DNA of 64,000 nt, taken from positions 1,272,717-1,336,716 of the forward strand of contig PTFA01000092.1 in assembly GCA_003342895.1 (NCBI GenBank). The letters are read 5' to 3'. A model generated the notes under the pieces. That model saw only the letters and a list, made by a program, of their open reading frames with translations. It did not search any database and had not been told where the DNA came from. Origin of the DNA: Casuarius casuarius. Lineage: Eukaryota; Chordata; Aves; Casuariiformes; Casuariidae. Positions 31,078-44,621 of the stretch are shown here, in pieces (position 1 is the first letter of the stretch; each line of letters begins with the position of its first letter). The position numbers and the translations under genes were made by a program.

Positions 31078-33437
31078 GTAAGTACTTTTCATAGAACAGC
31101 TGCTGGTTATTAATATAAAATGTCCATTAACCCTCCGTCTTCTATCACTTACGTGAGGAACTGACTTATGGAGAGCTTAGTTAACATTGTTGTTCAGTGG
31201 TTTCAGGCTACTCTACGTAGCTATTTTTTTCTTAAATAATCCTTGTAGAAAATTTTGTAGGATTGCATTTTTTGAATTAACCAGAGTTGCAAGGCAACCA
31301 CGAATTTTCACACTTTTAATCATAGTATTTAGCTCCATCGCAACAATTGAGCTAGATCTAATAAAGACCCCACACTACTGCGTGCTTTGATCGTCATTTT
31401 GACAAGTATTGCTGGCTTTAAATTATTTATAATCATGGTTGGATAGTGTGCTTTTAGACACACTGGAATATATTTTATAAAATTAATGCGGTCTAAGTAC
31501 CCAAAAGACTTTGCTGCTGAAAGCACTCCTCTCTTAAATCTTTGCTGACAAAGAAAGAAAGGGCAATACTTGGAGTTTGCTCTGCCTGTGCGCGCGCATG
31601 TGAATTATTGGATTACCAGATTAACAAAGGGAGAATTAATGACGTTCTAATCTTCTTGGGTTATTGTTCCTCTGCTCCGACGCTGTGCAAGCTAGTTTGG
31701 CCTTGATTACAAAGCACGTAATGAAAATCCCAGATCTGATCAAATCCCAGTAACAGGCTTGGGGAGGAATCGGCCGATCAAGCAGCTCCTCCGTTCCGAC
31801 AAAAGCACAGAAACAATGTGAAGGCAGTAAATTGCTTTTCAAGCCCCTTGGTTATGACAGAGAATAAAAACAAAGCCCAATTTGACATAACTAGAAAATA
31901 AACAATGAGGTAGAATTGACAGCCAGGATCAGAGCTCCGGCTCGAGAAAGCCGCGCTCAGGTTTATCCTCCCTGCTTCGCCGCCCCGGGGAGCTCGCGTG
32001 GGTAGTTACCTGCCCCGTCGCGGGAAACAGAGGTGCACCGCACTGATCTGCTGCTCTCAGTAAAGTGTCAGCTTTGTTCAAATCAACAGGTTTTTGTCAC
32101 TGCCCAGCTCTTGGGGCCGGTGCAAGCCGATGCTAAGAGATGGGCAAGAGAAATCAAATTCCACGTTCAGAAACTCCTCCCGGATCTGAGCTTGGTGGCT
32201 CCAATCCTTGTAATGAGCAATATAAATCATAAAAAATTATAAATCAACTTTGCAGCGGTTAGGGGGAGATTATTGTTTCAAGTTTGTGTTTCAGTAAGGA
32301 ATAGCTGTTTAGATGCCTTTTGCTAAATGCATTGTGAAAGTGGCATCTAATTGATAGTGCTTTTAGTGTGTCCAATTAAACAGCGCTTTGGGATCGAACG
32401 TCCATTTGTTTAAAAATGATTTTGCTCGATGCCGAGCGTGCAATGTTTCCAAAGCCGCAGCAGGGCGGCAGCGGGGAGGCACCGCCCTCCCTTGGAGGCC
32501 GCAGAGGCTACGGCGGGTGGGGGACAACCCCCTATTTTTCAGGGGATCATAGGGATCCTTTGGGCAGACATCTCAAAAAAGGCATTCTTAATCGGACCGT
32601 CTCTCCCTGCTCTGCCCTACCAATCCCAGGCTCTGCAAATCCTTCCAGAAGCCTTCAGAGATACCTCATGTTTCCCATTAATGAGGTCCATGAATTGAGG
32701 TGGGAAAATGCCTCTTTTCCCGCAGCTTGATGTTTAAGGGATCCTTTGTACCCAGCAAATCGCCCAGCTCCTTCCCCAAAACACACGTGACAGCTTGCCA
32801 GCCCTCTCTTGGTGCGTTATAATAATACTGAGGAGGGGAAAAAATATCCCTAAATTAGGATGTATGAAGCAGCCGTAATTTGTACTGTCAGGCTAATGTG
32901 CTGGTTTTAAATAGGAAGGGAAAACAGTTAACAGGCACTGCTGGGAAGATCAGGAATATACAGCACCAGATCTTTATGCACTCAAATAACTCTGCCTTCT
33001 TTGAAGAAGCGCCAAAAGCGAATTTCGGGGAACTCTGCCTGAGCGTTTCCCATGCTGAAGGAGCAAGGCCATCTCCTGCGGGAAGCGCGGAGCTGACGCA
33101 AGCGCCTGTACCAGATGGCAGCTCTGGCTGTGTCAGCCCGTTGGCACAAAGATGCTCCTTCTGCCTGGCGAATGTCAAGACTCCCAGCGCCGAGCGGGGA
33201 GGCTGGAAAGGGCATCGGCCCCGGGAAAAACGGAGGCTCCCGGCACGTCCGTCCCTAGCAGCCCGGCGTCCTGATGTGGTGGCCAAGTCGTGCTTTGGAG
33301 TGCGTCACCTCGGGCCCTGAGCCGCGGCCACCCAGCTGCAGCGTTGCGGGAGTTTCGGTTGTGTTGTCTGCGTTTTCGGGACAGGGCCGAGCGAAGGGCG
33401 CGCGACTGAGGGGCTCGCGGTGCTCTTCTCCCTGCAG
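31078..33437 (+). other. KCNQ2: Intron 5 (2360 nt)
   Basis: This is a GT-AG intron. Its first half (about 31180-32420) is markedly AT-rich, with many TAAT-type cores between GC-rich exonic neighbourhoods. The last 500 bases are GC-rich. No exon or repeat family was recognised. Confidence 0.88.
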
Positions 33438-33548
33438 ATCACTCTCACCACCATCGGCTACGGCGACAAGTACCCGCAGACCTGGAACGGGCGGCTCCTC
33501 GCGGCTACGTTCACGCTCATCGGGGTCTCCTTCTTTGCCCTTCCTGCC
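33438..33548 (+). CDS. KCNQ2: KCNQ2 exon 6: selectivity filter and S6 start
   Basis: The exon is 111 nt, whole codons, from CCTGCAG to donor GTAAGT. It encodes the K+ selectivity filter [13 protein letters not shown], with GYG at 33456-33464, then S6 ([18 protein letters not shown]). The tyrosine after GYGDK (33471-33473) corresponds to the residue that gives Kv7.2 its high TEA sensitivity. The gating hinge motif Pro-Ala-Gly is split by the intron: Pro-Ala closes this exon and Gly opens exon 7. The translation matches the mammalian pore throughout, so the channel should conduct. Confidence 0.99.
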
Positions 33549-35973
<2,425 letters not shown>

Positions 35974-37806
35974 TGATGCTGGTGTTTCCATATTTATTTT
36001 CGTTACCTGGATACCTAGTTTGGTTTAGTTTCTCTTTTTTTCCCCTTTGTTTTTAGCTTAAAAACATTGATTTCAAGAGCTCTTAAGGGCTGGCGTATGC
36101 TTTTTATTTTGAAGCTTTTTGGTTTTTTTCTGTGTGTTTCTTTTTGACTCGATTTTAATTTCCTCATTATGTTTTCTTTTCGTGTCCGTGTGTGTACGTG
36201 TTCTTGTTTTCACCTTGATTTCTCCACGTCCGTTGGTAGTTGCGTTGTGTTGTGACAGTGGCCGGGCCAAAGCGTGAAGACCTCCCTCCCGAGCTGCCCC
36301 GGATCGTAGGTAAATGCCTCCCTCGCCCGGCGTGCAGGGCCTCGCTCCAGCTCGTGCTGTCTTTGCTGGTGTAACTGGTTTCTAATGGTTCTTCTGCCTT
36401 TCAGTGAAGTGCTGTCCCTTCCTTAGCTGGCCCAGCACTCACCCCAAATGCAGCATTTAGTCCTCAGACGGCTGCCGGCATGTGGCCCGGGGCCCCCTTT
36501 CCCAATCTTGGCATCGCCTTTATTTTCTCCTAAAGGAGAAAAATCAAACCAGGATTCAGCGAGGATTTTCCTCGCGCTCTTGCGTTTCATTTATCCATCA
36601 CAAACTGTTAATGCAAGTAGGGAAGGGTGGATTTAGCAGCCTCAGTCCGGCTGCCCTGAAGCCGAGGCGACTTCTTGTTGTGCCCAGGTTGTCTCCCTGG
36701 GCGGGAATGATGCCGGTCAGAGCAGGGATGCGGGAATTCCCTGCCCTCCGGCGTGGGGAAGCCCCACTGCCACCATCCCCGGCGCTGGCAGCATCGTGGA
36801 GGGGGCTTCCCAGGATGCTGAAGTGCAAAGCGTTCCCGTCCATCCTCCGCTCCCAGGGCTCAGGCCGCACGGTGCATCCCTGCGCAGGGTTGTGCATCCC
36901 CCGGCCTTCCCGGCGCGTTGCCGGGGGGCTACCGGGGCGCGCTGGCTCGGCGCCCGACTCGGCCGTGGTGGCTTCGCAGGGTTTTGCTGTGTGCAGTGGG
37001 GTTCCCCGCACCCCCGGCTCCCAAACGGGCAGCGCTGCTGTCCCGTGCCGTGTTGGGATGCTGCAGGGGTGTTACCTGGCAGCAGGTGCGATCCATGCTG
37101 GGAATCCAAATCCTGCTGTTTTTCTTCCTCATTACTGGTGCATTTTAGACCTCTGGAAGATGAGCTGAATGTATTTCCTAGGGTAAGCGTCAGGTCGTAT
37201 TTGAAATCCAGCGGCCAGTCTCGTAATCCATCCTAAAAGCCCCTGGAAGTCCCGTTGCCATGGTCAGTAGGTTTTCATTGGATTCATCCCCAGTGTGTGC
37301 CTGTTTGGTTGCTCTTTCCCCCAGAGATAAACCGGCTTCAAGGTTTTGTTTAAAAAACAAAAAAACAGAACAAAACTGTTTCCCAATAGCATTAAACCCA
37401 CTCATCGAAACTCTGCCTCTCAGTATTTGACCTTGCTGCTTGCACTCACTCCGGACACATGACGCTGGCTGAGATCAACTGCTGGAGAGGACGAGGAGCG
37501 GCGCCTGACCGAAAGCCCGCTGCAAAACCCAGCAAGGCAGATACTGGTTTCAGTGGGCTTTGTCAGGTTGCACCGCCGTTTGAAAGATTAAACGTGCCAC
37601 ACAGCCAGACATACAGTGACACCCTTTTACGTGAGGACCTTCTGGGTAACGTCTTGCTAGAGGAGCTGACTTGTGAGAACCTGGGTTCCCAGGGAGCTGA
37701 TGTGCAGGAAGAAAACTCGGCTAAAGAGCTCCAGAGGGGGCTGGATAGAGATTTTGGGGAGGGCAAAGAGCAAAATATCTAGCTCATATAGAGCTGAGCT
37801 CCTTTG

Positions 37807-37812
37807 AATAAA
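37807..37812 (+). terminator. Candidate intronic poly(A) signal after exon 8 read-through
   Basis: This is a consensus AATAAA followed 20-35 bases later by a GT-rich stretch (GCGTGGTTTGGCTGGC). It lies 1.8 kb downstream of the in-frame TGA at 35974-35976, so it could end a short-isoform transcript. Use is not shown by sequence alone. Confidence 0.25.
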
Positions 37813-38135
37813 AAGGCAGGACAAGGCGCGTGGTTTGGCTGGCTGATGCTGGTCCCAAGCAGCAGCGTCGCCTCTGATCTTCCCCTGGGCCGGAGGTGCC
37901 GCAAAGTTTCTCTTCTCTCCCAGCTTCCCTCTTAAATCCCGACTTCTCTCTGTGCGTAGGGAAAGAGGACGTCACCCGGGGGGGTGAGCCCTATCGAAAG
38001 AAATCCACGGCGCACCAGTAGGTTAAGCCGTTGGTCAAAACGGAAAGTTTTTACCAAGAAAGCAGTGAACCCTTTTTGTGTATATTTTGGATTTGCTCAG
38101 CTGAATTAATTGCAACTGAGATGTTTTCCTCTCGG

Positions 38136-38157
38136 AAAAAGAAAAAAAAAAAAAAAG
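38136..38157. repeat. Poly-A tract
   Basis: This is an A-rich run interrupted once by G. No retrotransposon body was recognised upstream of it, so it is treated as simple low-complexity sequence. Confidence 0.8.
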
Positions 38158-39349
38158 AAGGGGGTAACTCTATGTTCTGGCTGTAGCTTCCATCTCTCAC
38201 ACCGCCCATCTCTCCGTTTCTACCCACTTCGCCAAGCCAGCCGGCAGGGCTCTCGCCACGCGTGCCGCTGCCGTGCACCGCGTTCGCGTCGCAAGAGCCA
38301 AAACCCCATCAGGTGACGGCTTGTTTAGGAAGCGGGTAGGAGGAAGACGGTGTTTCCGTCTGCCTCGCCGGTGCCCAGGTGATCTGCAGCCCCGGCTGCC
38401 TCGGCACCGCTCGGCTTCGGACTGCTTGTTCCTCCTGAGCTGGCCGTCAGCAGGAGCCCTGTGACGTGAGCTTACGGGTCTTCCCAAGGCATCTCCCACG
38501 GGACCGGCTGGTTACACGTGCCTTGGAGAAGCTCCTGTTTCTCCAGAGCATCACTCGGATCGCTGCAGTAGAGCTAGTCTCACTCTTTTGGGGAAAATGT
38601 GTTGGCCTCTCAGAGAATCTGGTGTTTAATGTTTAAATTCAAATCGTGGTGGAACCGAATCTGAAATGCGCAGGAGAGTCCTGTGTGCGCAGGTGCGGTT
38701 TGGGCTCGGGATGCCGGCACAGGCTCGTGTGCCCGGTGTGCCTCAGCCGCTGCGTTTGCTTAGGCGAAACCTGTTCTTTATTGTCACTTATGAGAAGAAA
38801 GCCTTGATCTCGGCTACGTTAATATATTGGTCTTCACTAAGAAAAATCAAAGGCCTTTGTAATCCCAGGTCCCTGGGATGTTTCAGCTGGAAGCCCTCTG
38901 TCAGGCATCCTGAGTCCAGGAGACGCGGCTCTGGGAAGTCGCGCTGGCAGCTCGTGGCCGTTCGTGCCGGAGCAACCACCCGAGGCCAGGAGCCGTCTCC
39001 GGCTGACGGAGCCGAGGGCCGGGGGTGCCTCTCCAAAGGCTGCCTGGTGGCCCCCACACTTTCCCCGCTCAGTGATGCCCATCTGCTTTTGGAGCAAGGT
39101 GCCAGTGGTCTGTCACCGAAGGTGGCAGAGGCACGCGGTGATTTCTAAGCCTACTGCAGTGGAGAAAAGCTAAGCCAGCGGTCCGGTGCCAGCGGTCTGT
39201 AAGCCTGGGTCACAGCGCGTCTGCGAACTGGAGTACACGTAGTTCATATGCTAATTTTCTTTACTCTGTTTCTTTTCTCCTTTCCTTCCCTCCCCCCATT
39301 TTTCTTTCTTTTATCCGTTTGGTTTTCTTTGGTGAAAACACTTGAAAAG

Positions 39350-39379
39350 CACGCAAACGCAAACGTACGGTGCCTCCAG
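39350..39379 (+). CDS. KCNQ2: KCNQ2 exon 9: 30-nt alternative microexon
   Basis: The exon is 30 nt, preceded by CTTGAAAAG and followed by GTATGA. With the AG of exon 8 it reads S-TQTQTYGAS and leaves AG for the next exon. Human KCNQ2 has SSQTQTYGAS at this place, encoded by an alternatively used 30-nt exon, so the match in length, phase and sequence is strong. The acceptor is weak: purine-rich bases separate the pyrimidine tract (39301-39330) from the AG, as expected for a regulated exon. Skipping keeps the frame (exon 8 AG joins A of exon 10 to give Arg). It extends the flexible linker between helices A and B. Confidence 0.92.
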
Positions 39380-40389
39380 GTATGAAGTGCATGTGACTCT
39401 GAAAGTGTGTGTCATGTCACTCCTTGTGCTTCATTTGGGACTGTAACATGCAAAGCCTCTAATTAAAAAAGAAAAAAAGGAACCTCTGAAGATCGGTTTT
39501 TTCAAAGGAATGAACGAAAGCCCAAACCAGGCTCCCTATCCTGCTGCCTGCAGACTAACTCCATGCACCTTCATTAACAGTTTAGCTATTGGTACACACA
39601 AGTTTTGGGAAACTGTCTGCCAAAAATGACAATTTAAGGAAAGAGAACGGCAGAGTGCTTAATAAGCTTGCTTTCTTAAGGATGATTTCTTGATGGTCTA
39701 ACAAACCTGCACCAAGTCATGCACCACTTAACAAGAAAATTTCCCTTTTCCTACTTCTGTTTTCCCATTCCTGTCACTCATACGTGCTCCTCTTCCTCCA
39801 GTCCCCTTTCTCATCCATCAGTTCATCCTTTATCTCGTTTCACTCCATGCTGTAGGAACTGTGCCCACCAGCAAACACTAAATATGCTGAATTTGCTGGT
39901 GTAAGAGGCAGCGTAGTGTGGTGGCACACTGGGAAACGCATCGGTGATAGTGCAGAGTAAAATCGCAAGAGCAGCCAGGCCTGCTTGGGAAGAGAGATCT
40001 GAAGGAGGGAGAGATCAAATGCAAATCTGGTATGCAAAACTGAAATAATCGGTCAGGATTTCACCTAGTAATCCAGACTGATTTTTGGAAGAGGGGAGTC
40101 CCATCTCAGCATCATTTTAACATCTCAGCTTTTCCTTCGAAGACTGATCCAGAGCTAAGCAAGAAGTTATTAACGCCAGTTATTCACTCTGTGACTTAAC
40201 CTTTTGGGATAGTTCTGATTGAAAAGTCCTATATAAGGTCAGGTAAGACTTACTATAAATAATATTACCCCAGGTTCTGCAGAATAGAACAGATTTTCAA
40301 ATCGCAGGCGTATTTTATGAGGTGGGTACCTCAAGCTGTAATGAAGTCAATATTTTAAGAAGGGGAACGGCCTTGAATTTCAAGACTGT

Positions 40390-40480
40390 GGGCCAAGCTC
40401 TGCCCTTAGTTACAGCAGTTTAAATCCTCACTAGAGGCATTAATACCATTACAGCAGACCTGATTTAGTGCCTGATTTCC
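40390..40480. mobile_element. Possible relic of a sauropsid palindromic repeat
   Basis: GGGCCAAGCTCTGCCCTTAG, TTACAGCAGTTTAAATCC and, later, CCATTACAGCAGACCTGATT resemble a common non-mammalian amniote interspersed repeat ('ggccaaattctgctctcagttacactggtgtaaatcc ... tcctgatttacacc'). The second half is badly decayed. The identification is from memory and tentative. Confidence 0.3.
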
Positions 40481-42401
40481 AAACCTGCTTCCAGTTTTCA
40501 CAGCTGCAAGTTTTACAGCCTCAGTAAATCACATTCACAGCTTTGTCCTTGTGGTTAATTTACAGCAAATACCAACAAAGAATTGCACAGATAAGATATG
40601 AATACGTTTCGCTGTTGTGCAGAACAACAGCCTGGTTTGACAATCAGGCATTTTTGTACTGCTGAAAGTAAAATAAGAATGTGACACTTCCATACCAGCT
40701 ACTAAAATAAAGTATTTTACAAGTTTCAAAAGAATAACTTAGGCTGGAGACGTAAAGTCTCAGTTAGGATAATAATTGCTTTTACAGAAAAAAATCCCCT
40801 GAATTCTTAGATTTAAGCCTTTTGTGTACAGGGTTTTTATACAGTTATGAAGAACCTGAGTTATGATTTCTCTTCTGAAATAACAGCCTTTCCTGCCGTG
40901 TTCGCCAGGGGCTGGTTCTCTCCTCAGGTACAAGAATGGCCAAGGATGTGTGATTAGGAAGGGCCGGCCACCGCTCTGCTTGCAGGCAGTGGGAGTTTGG
41001 AGCCTGACTCCTCCAGGTTAGGATCAGGCCTCCGTAGACTCCTTGAAATCAGATCTGTGTTGCAGCATAGCAATAGATGGAAAAACATGCAGCGACTGGC
41101 ACCAGGTGCCCCTGCTCTAACACCTTCCCAGGCACGTGCAGCTGTGGTCATGACCGCTGTGCTGTGCTCAAGCCCGTGGGCCTCTGCGTGAGCCCGGGCT
41201 GCAAGATCGGGCTCGTAATGGCTATTTTGTCCTTGCCTCACACAGACTAGATCATCCTGCCGAAGGGGTTGGAGGGAGGTGGAGGACGGGCTCCTCGCAG
41301 GAACCCTGGCACAGCATGGAGACTTCCCTTGAAGTCCCCATCTCATCCCAGCATCCTTCTCCTTGCCCCTCCGTTCCTATTCACTGCTCCAAAAAATCAT
41401 CGTGGGCTCTGTGCGCGTTGTGCGCGTTACCCGTGTGTGCTCCCACGCACTGTGTTGTGCTGCTGCCCTCCCTCGTGTTGTGGTTTCTCGGTGGTATCCT
41501 GGCCGGAGGCATGATGTCACCCTTGTCCCCAAATGCTTGAGCGTGATCTGTGCTAGTAGGAGTAGCAAATTCCCGTTTGCTGGGGGGAGCCAGTGTCTGG
41601 AGCGCGCGGGGCGTTTCTCCGTGCTGGTGGGCTGGGGGGACGGGAAACGGCTGCAGGTCCCCCCGGGCCCCCGCAGCAGCCAGCGGCTCGGACGCCTTGC
41701 TGCGGTGGGTAGCATGAGCTGTGTGTGTTCCCGTGGCGTGTGGGTTGTCTCTCCTAGCTCCCCTTAACCGAGACGTGCTTCCCTTGCTAACACGCGGCAC
41801 GCGGACTGGGAGGAGAGAGAGAAAATGTGAAATGCCTCAGTCGGGGGGTCCTTTCTCTGTGTCTCCAGTGGACGCAGTGGCACCTGCTTCAGAGTCCCTG
41901 AACACACACCCCGGTGCAGGGTCATCTTCGTCCAGCGTTTTATAGTAAAATTCAGTTAATCTGCTATGTGGAGCCCTTAGTCAACAAGCCCCATGTTTCC
42001 TTTGAGGTTTTAGTGAAATAAATGCCGCCAGGAATTGCTGCAGGACAACGGTGCTGGGGCTGTTTCCCAAGCTGACAGGTTAGACTGAGCACGACGTTCA
42101 GATTAAATTTTTGGTCAGGCCTTTGACTGAGTTTGTACACATTCTCAGTAATGCTCTTGTCAGGAAAACATTCCCTTTTTCACCGCACGTGTACCAGGTC
42201 CACCACCTTCCTGCAGAAATGGTGAATTTGTGTATTTGCTTGTGCTTCTTCACCTTTGCGTGGAAACACCTGTGGTGACCCAAGAGGTTTCCATTTTCAG
42301 CACCGTGCAGACCTCATGTTATGGACTAATGCAAGGGGAGGAGATCCTTCTGGGATCCCGAATCCTCCAGCTTAGTGAGCTATGAGTTCTTCAGCCCCGT
42401 G

Positions 42402-42475
42402 ACTTGCATCGTTGGGAGTCCTGGGTTTGTGATCCCTGCTCTTGTCCTATGTTTTGCTGGGCATGAACCTCCCTG
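42402..42475 (+). mobile_element. Possible MIR-like SINE relic, weak
   Basis: GGGAGTCCTGGGTTTGTGAT, CCCTGCTCTTGTCC and GCTGGGCATGAACC follow the order of a SINE head ('gggactcctgggttcgaatcccggctctgcc ... ccttgggca'). The similarity is short and may be chance. Confidence 0.25.
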
Positions 42476-44334
42476 AGAAACTAACTCACCAAAGAAAAAT
42501 AGTTGTGTGCCTTTTATTAACTTCTGAGTACATTTTGTGCTTGATTTTTATGCACCACCTTCTCCCATCTTGGCATGAATGTGCAAAACCGTGCAGTGGG
42601 TTTGAATGGCAATGATAGCCCAGCGCTCCGTGCGCTGCTCCGCTGCACCAAGATCAGCTCCTTCCTGACGTCTTGAGTGAAGAGGATCATTAATTCATCA
42701 GATCAGGATGTGCTCTGCTCTGGGTGGAAGCGAACAGAGCTGGGTTGGGGAGCTGAGCCAAAATTTTCAGGCCTATTTTTATTCTTCTCTCCTTGCTTAG
42801 GACTGGAAAATTTTCCGACTGCCTCCATTTTGAGAACACCGAATCTGTCCCGTTGAACAGCTGCGTTTTGAGTTTGGTTTTGTGCGTACAGAAGAGAGGC
42901 TTTTCCAGTTGTGTTCAGTTAGAGAAGATCTCTGAAGTATTGATCATATAATGGCTGAAAAGCCCTGGGCATAATTATCTCTGCCTTTATTTTACAATAA
43001 ACAACAGTCCCATTTTTCACAGCACCTCAGCTGCGACCAGTCTGTCAAGGGAGTGCAAGCACTTGTAGCCCTTTTCTTCCAGTCCTAAGTCGCTGTCCTA
43101 GGTCAGTTTGCTGCTTCACCTGAAGATGCCAAGAGTTTCCATGGGGTCTGGCAGATTTTGCAGTGAGCATTTGTCTATTAAAACCATTTATTGAGATGGG
43201 CAAGAATGCACATGTTCAGAGAAATCCTTCCTGAATAGGCTGCTGAGCTCAGAAGCAATGGCCCAACCGAAGGAAAAAGCAGCAAATAGCTGTGCAGTCC
43301 CAAGAGAAGAGTGAAGTTCTCTGAACCTCTTTGTCCTCCTCTTCATCCTGGCCGCAGAGACTAAATCAACCTGCTTGTTTGTGGCAGACGCAACCAGAGG
43401 GGATGGCTGTGGTGGCTTCGCACCCTCTGGGCACAGCGATGGATGTCGCACTTCTACGATTTGACAAGGATGCGCTGGTGGCCCAGAAAGAAAGTTGCAG
43501 GAAGCCCCAGGGATGAGCACTATCAGCCTTGACCCCGAATACGGAGTCCCAGAGCTCGCTCTTAAGTAGCTGCGTGTAGCTTTCTCTGTCCTTCCCCTGA
43601 CATCGCCAGTTCACTTCTTGCTCAGTTGGAAACCTGACTGAGTATCAGCGTAAAATATTTATGGAGCAAACCCCAGCCCCTGGGGGCTGAACAGAGGCAC
43701 TAACGTGGTGTGCTGTAGTGCCCCGTCTGCTCCGTGCGCTTTGATGCTTGCTCTTCTAAAAGGAAGAAACTGAAGGTGGATGAGGGACTTAATTCAGTGG
43801 CTCTTACCACAATTCAAGCAAAAAGCAGGTTAGGCGACAGTTTTTTGGATTCCCCTTGTCAGGCCTGAGAAGAAAAGGGAACCTGTTGTTTCTCCCTAAT
43901 CCGCAAGGCAATGTTACATTATTACGCCTCTTTTGGGGGCTGAGCCCCTGAACCCAACACAGACCGTCAGCAATCAGCTGAGCTTGACCCCAGACCACAC
44001 TGCCATTTTTCCTGGGATGCTCCCGGCCTCTGGATCCGTGTTTCCTCGGCAGTGCAAGCTGCTCCCTCCCACGTGTCCCCCCTTCCCGAGGGCAGCAGCG
44101 TTCCTCCCAGCATATGCCGGCTTTTTCCCTTTGCGTTCACCAGAGCTTCTCTCCACTAAATACACAGCAGAAACACTGACCTCCAAACACAGCTATCCCA
44201 ACTGCTAAACTACAGGCGATGAAACAGCTCCCCTGCCAGAACACTGCCATGGTGCTCAGAAGCCCTGGCAGATGCTTGTCTTCAGGGGGGTTAAAGACAT
44301 GGTGATGCAGACAAGTTTCTCTCTTTTTCTTACC

Positions 44335-44351
44335 GTCTCTCTCTCTCTCTT
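44335..44351. repeat. (CT)n microsatellite
   Basis: This is a run of about eight CT units, upstream of exon 10 by about 200 bases. It is simple sequence only. Confidence 0.85.
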
Positions 44352-44552
44352 CCCCCGTAGCTCTACCTTACGGCACTGGTGGAAGTAGCATCCTAACCCC
44401 TCTCCATCCTTCCCGAGCTGTCTCCCAGTTGCAAACGGTGGCACAAAGCTGGTTCTAGTTGAAAGAATGGGGCAGTGGGCGAAGTTTCCAAGACAGGACG
44501 CTCTGCTCTCAGCTCTGCCTGAATATTAATTGTCTTTATTCTCTCCCTCTAG

Positions 44553-44621
44553 ACTCATCCCACCTCTGAACCAGCTGGAACTCCTGAGGAACCTGAAGAG
44601 CAAATCGGGACTGACTTTCAG
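44553..44621 (+). CDS. KCNQ2: KCNQ2 exon 10: A-B linker segment
   Basis: The exon is 69 nt, between TCCCTCTAG and CAG|GTTAGC. Its first A completes the AG-split arginine codon, and it ends on AG again. It encodes [22 protein letters not shown]. Human has SGLAF, so one Thr/Ala difference is visible. This is the segment just after helix A in the intracellular C-terminus; its Leu-rich and basic character fits a short amphipathic helix. It is symmetric (phase 2 to phase 2), so joining exon 8 directly to it, or skipping exon 11 after it, keeps frame. Confidence 0.97.

Larger units (their letters stand above)
39380..44552 (+). other. KCNQ2: Intron 9 (5173 nt)
   Basis: This is a GT-AG intron ending TCCCTCTAG. 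It holds a possible palindromic repeat relic at about 40390-40480, a possible SINE relic near 42402-42475, and a CT microsatellite at about 44335-44351. No extra coding exon was recognised. Confidence 0.85.

Noticed and set aside
36259..36309. A 51-nt segment bounded by GTGACAG and GTAAAT, looking like an extra exon between exons 8 and 9
   Set aside because: Joined to exon 8 it reads five residues and then hits TGA. It has no similarity to any KCNQ linker, so it is not coding. A poison exon is possible but unsupported.
36482..37168. A 228-codon open frame in intron 8
   Set aside because: It has no recognisable family and lies in a GC-rich intron segment with long open frames on the opposite strand as well, which is the usual signature of composition rather than coding.
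38136..38160. Poly-A run as a possible processed pseudogene or retroelement tail
   Set aside because: No upstream retroelement body, target-site duplication or coding similarity could be seen.
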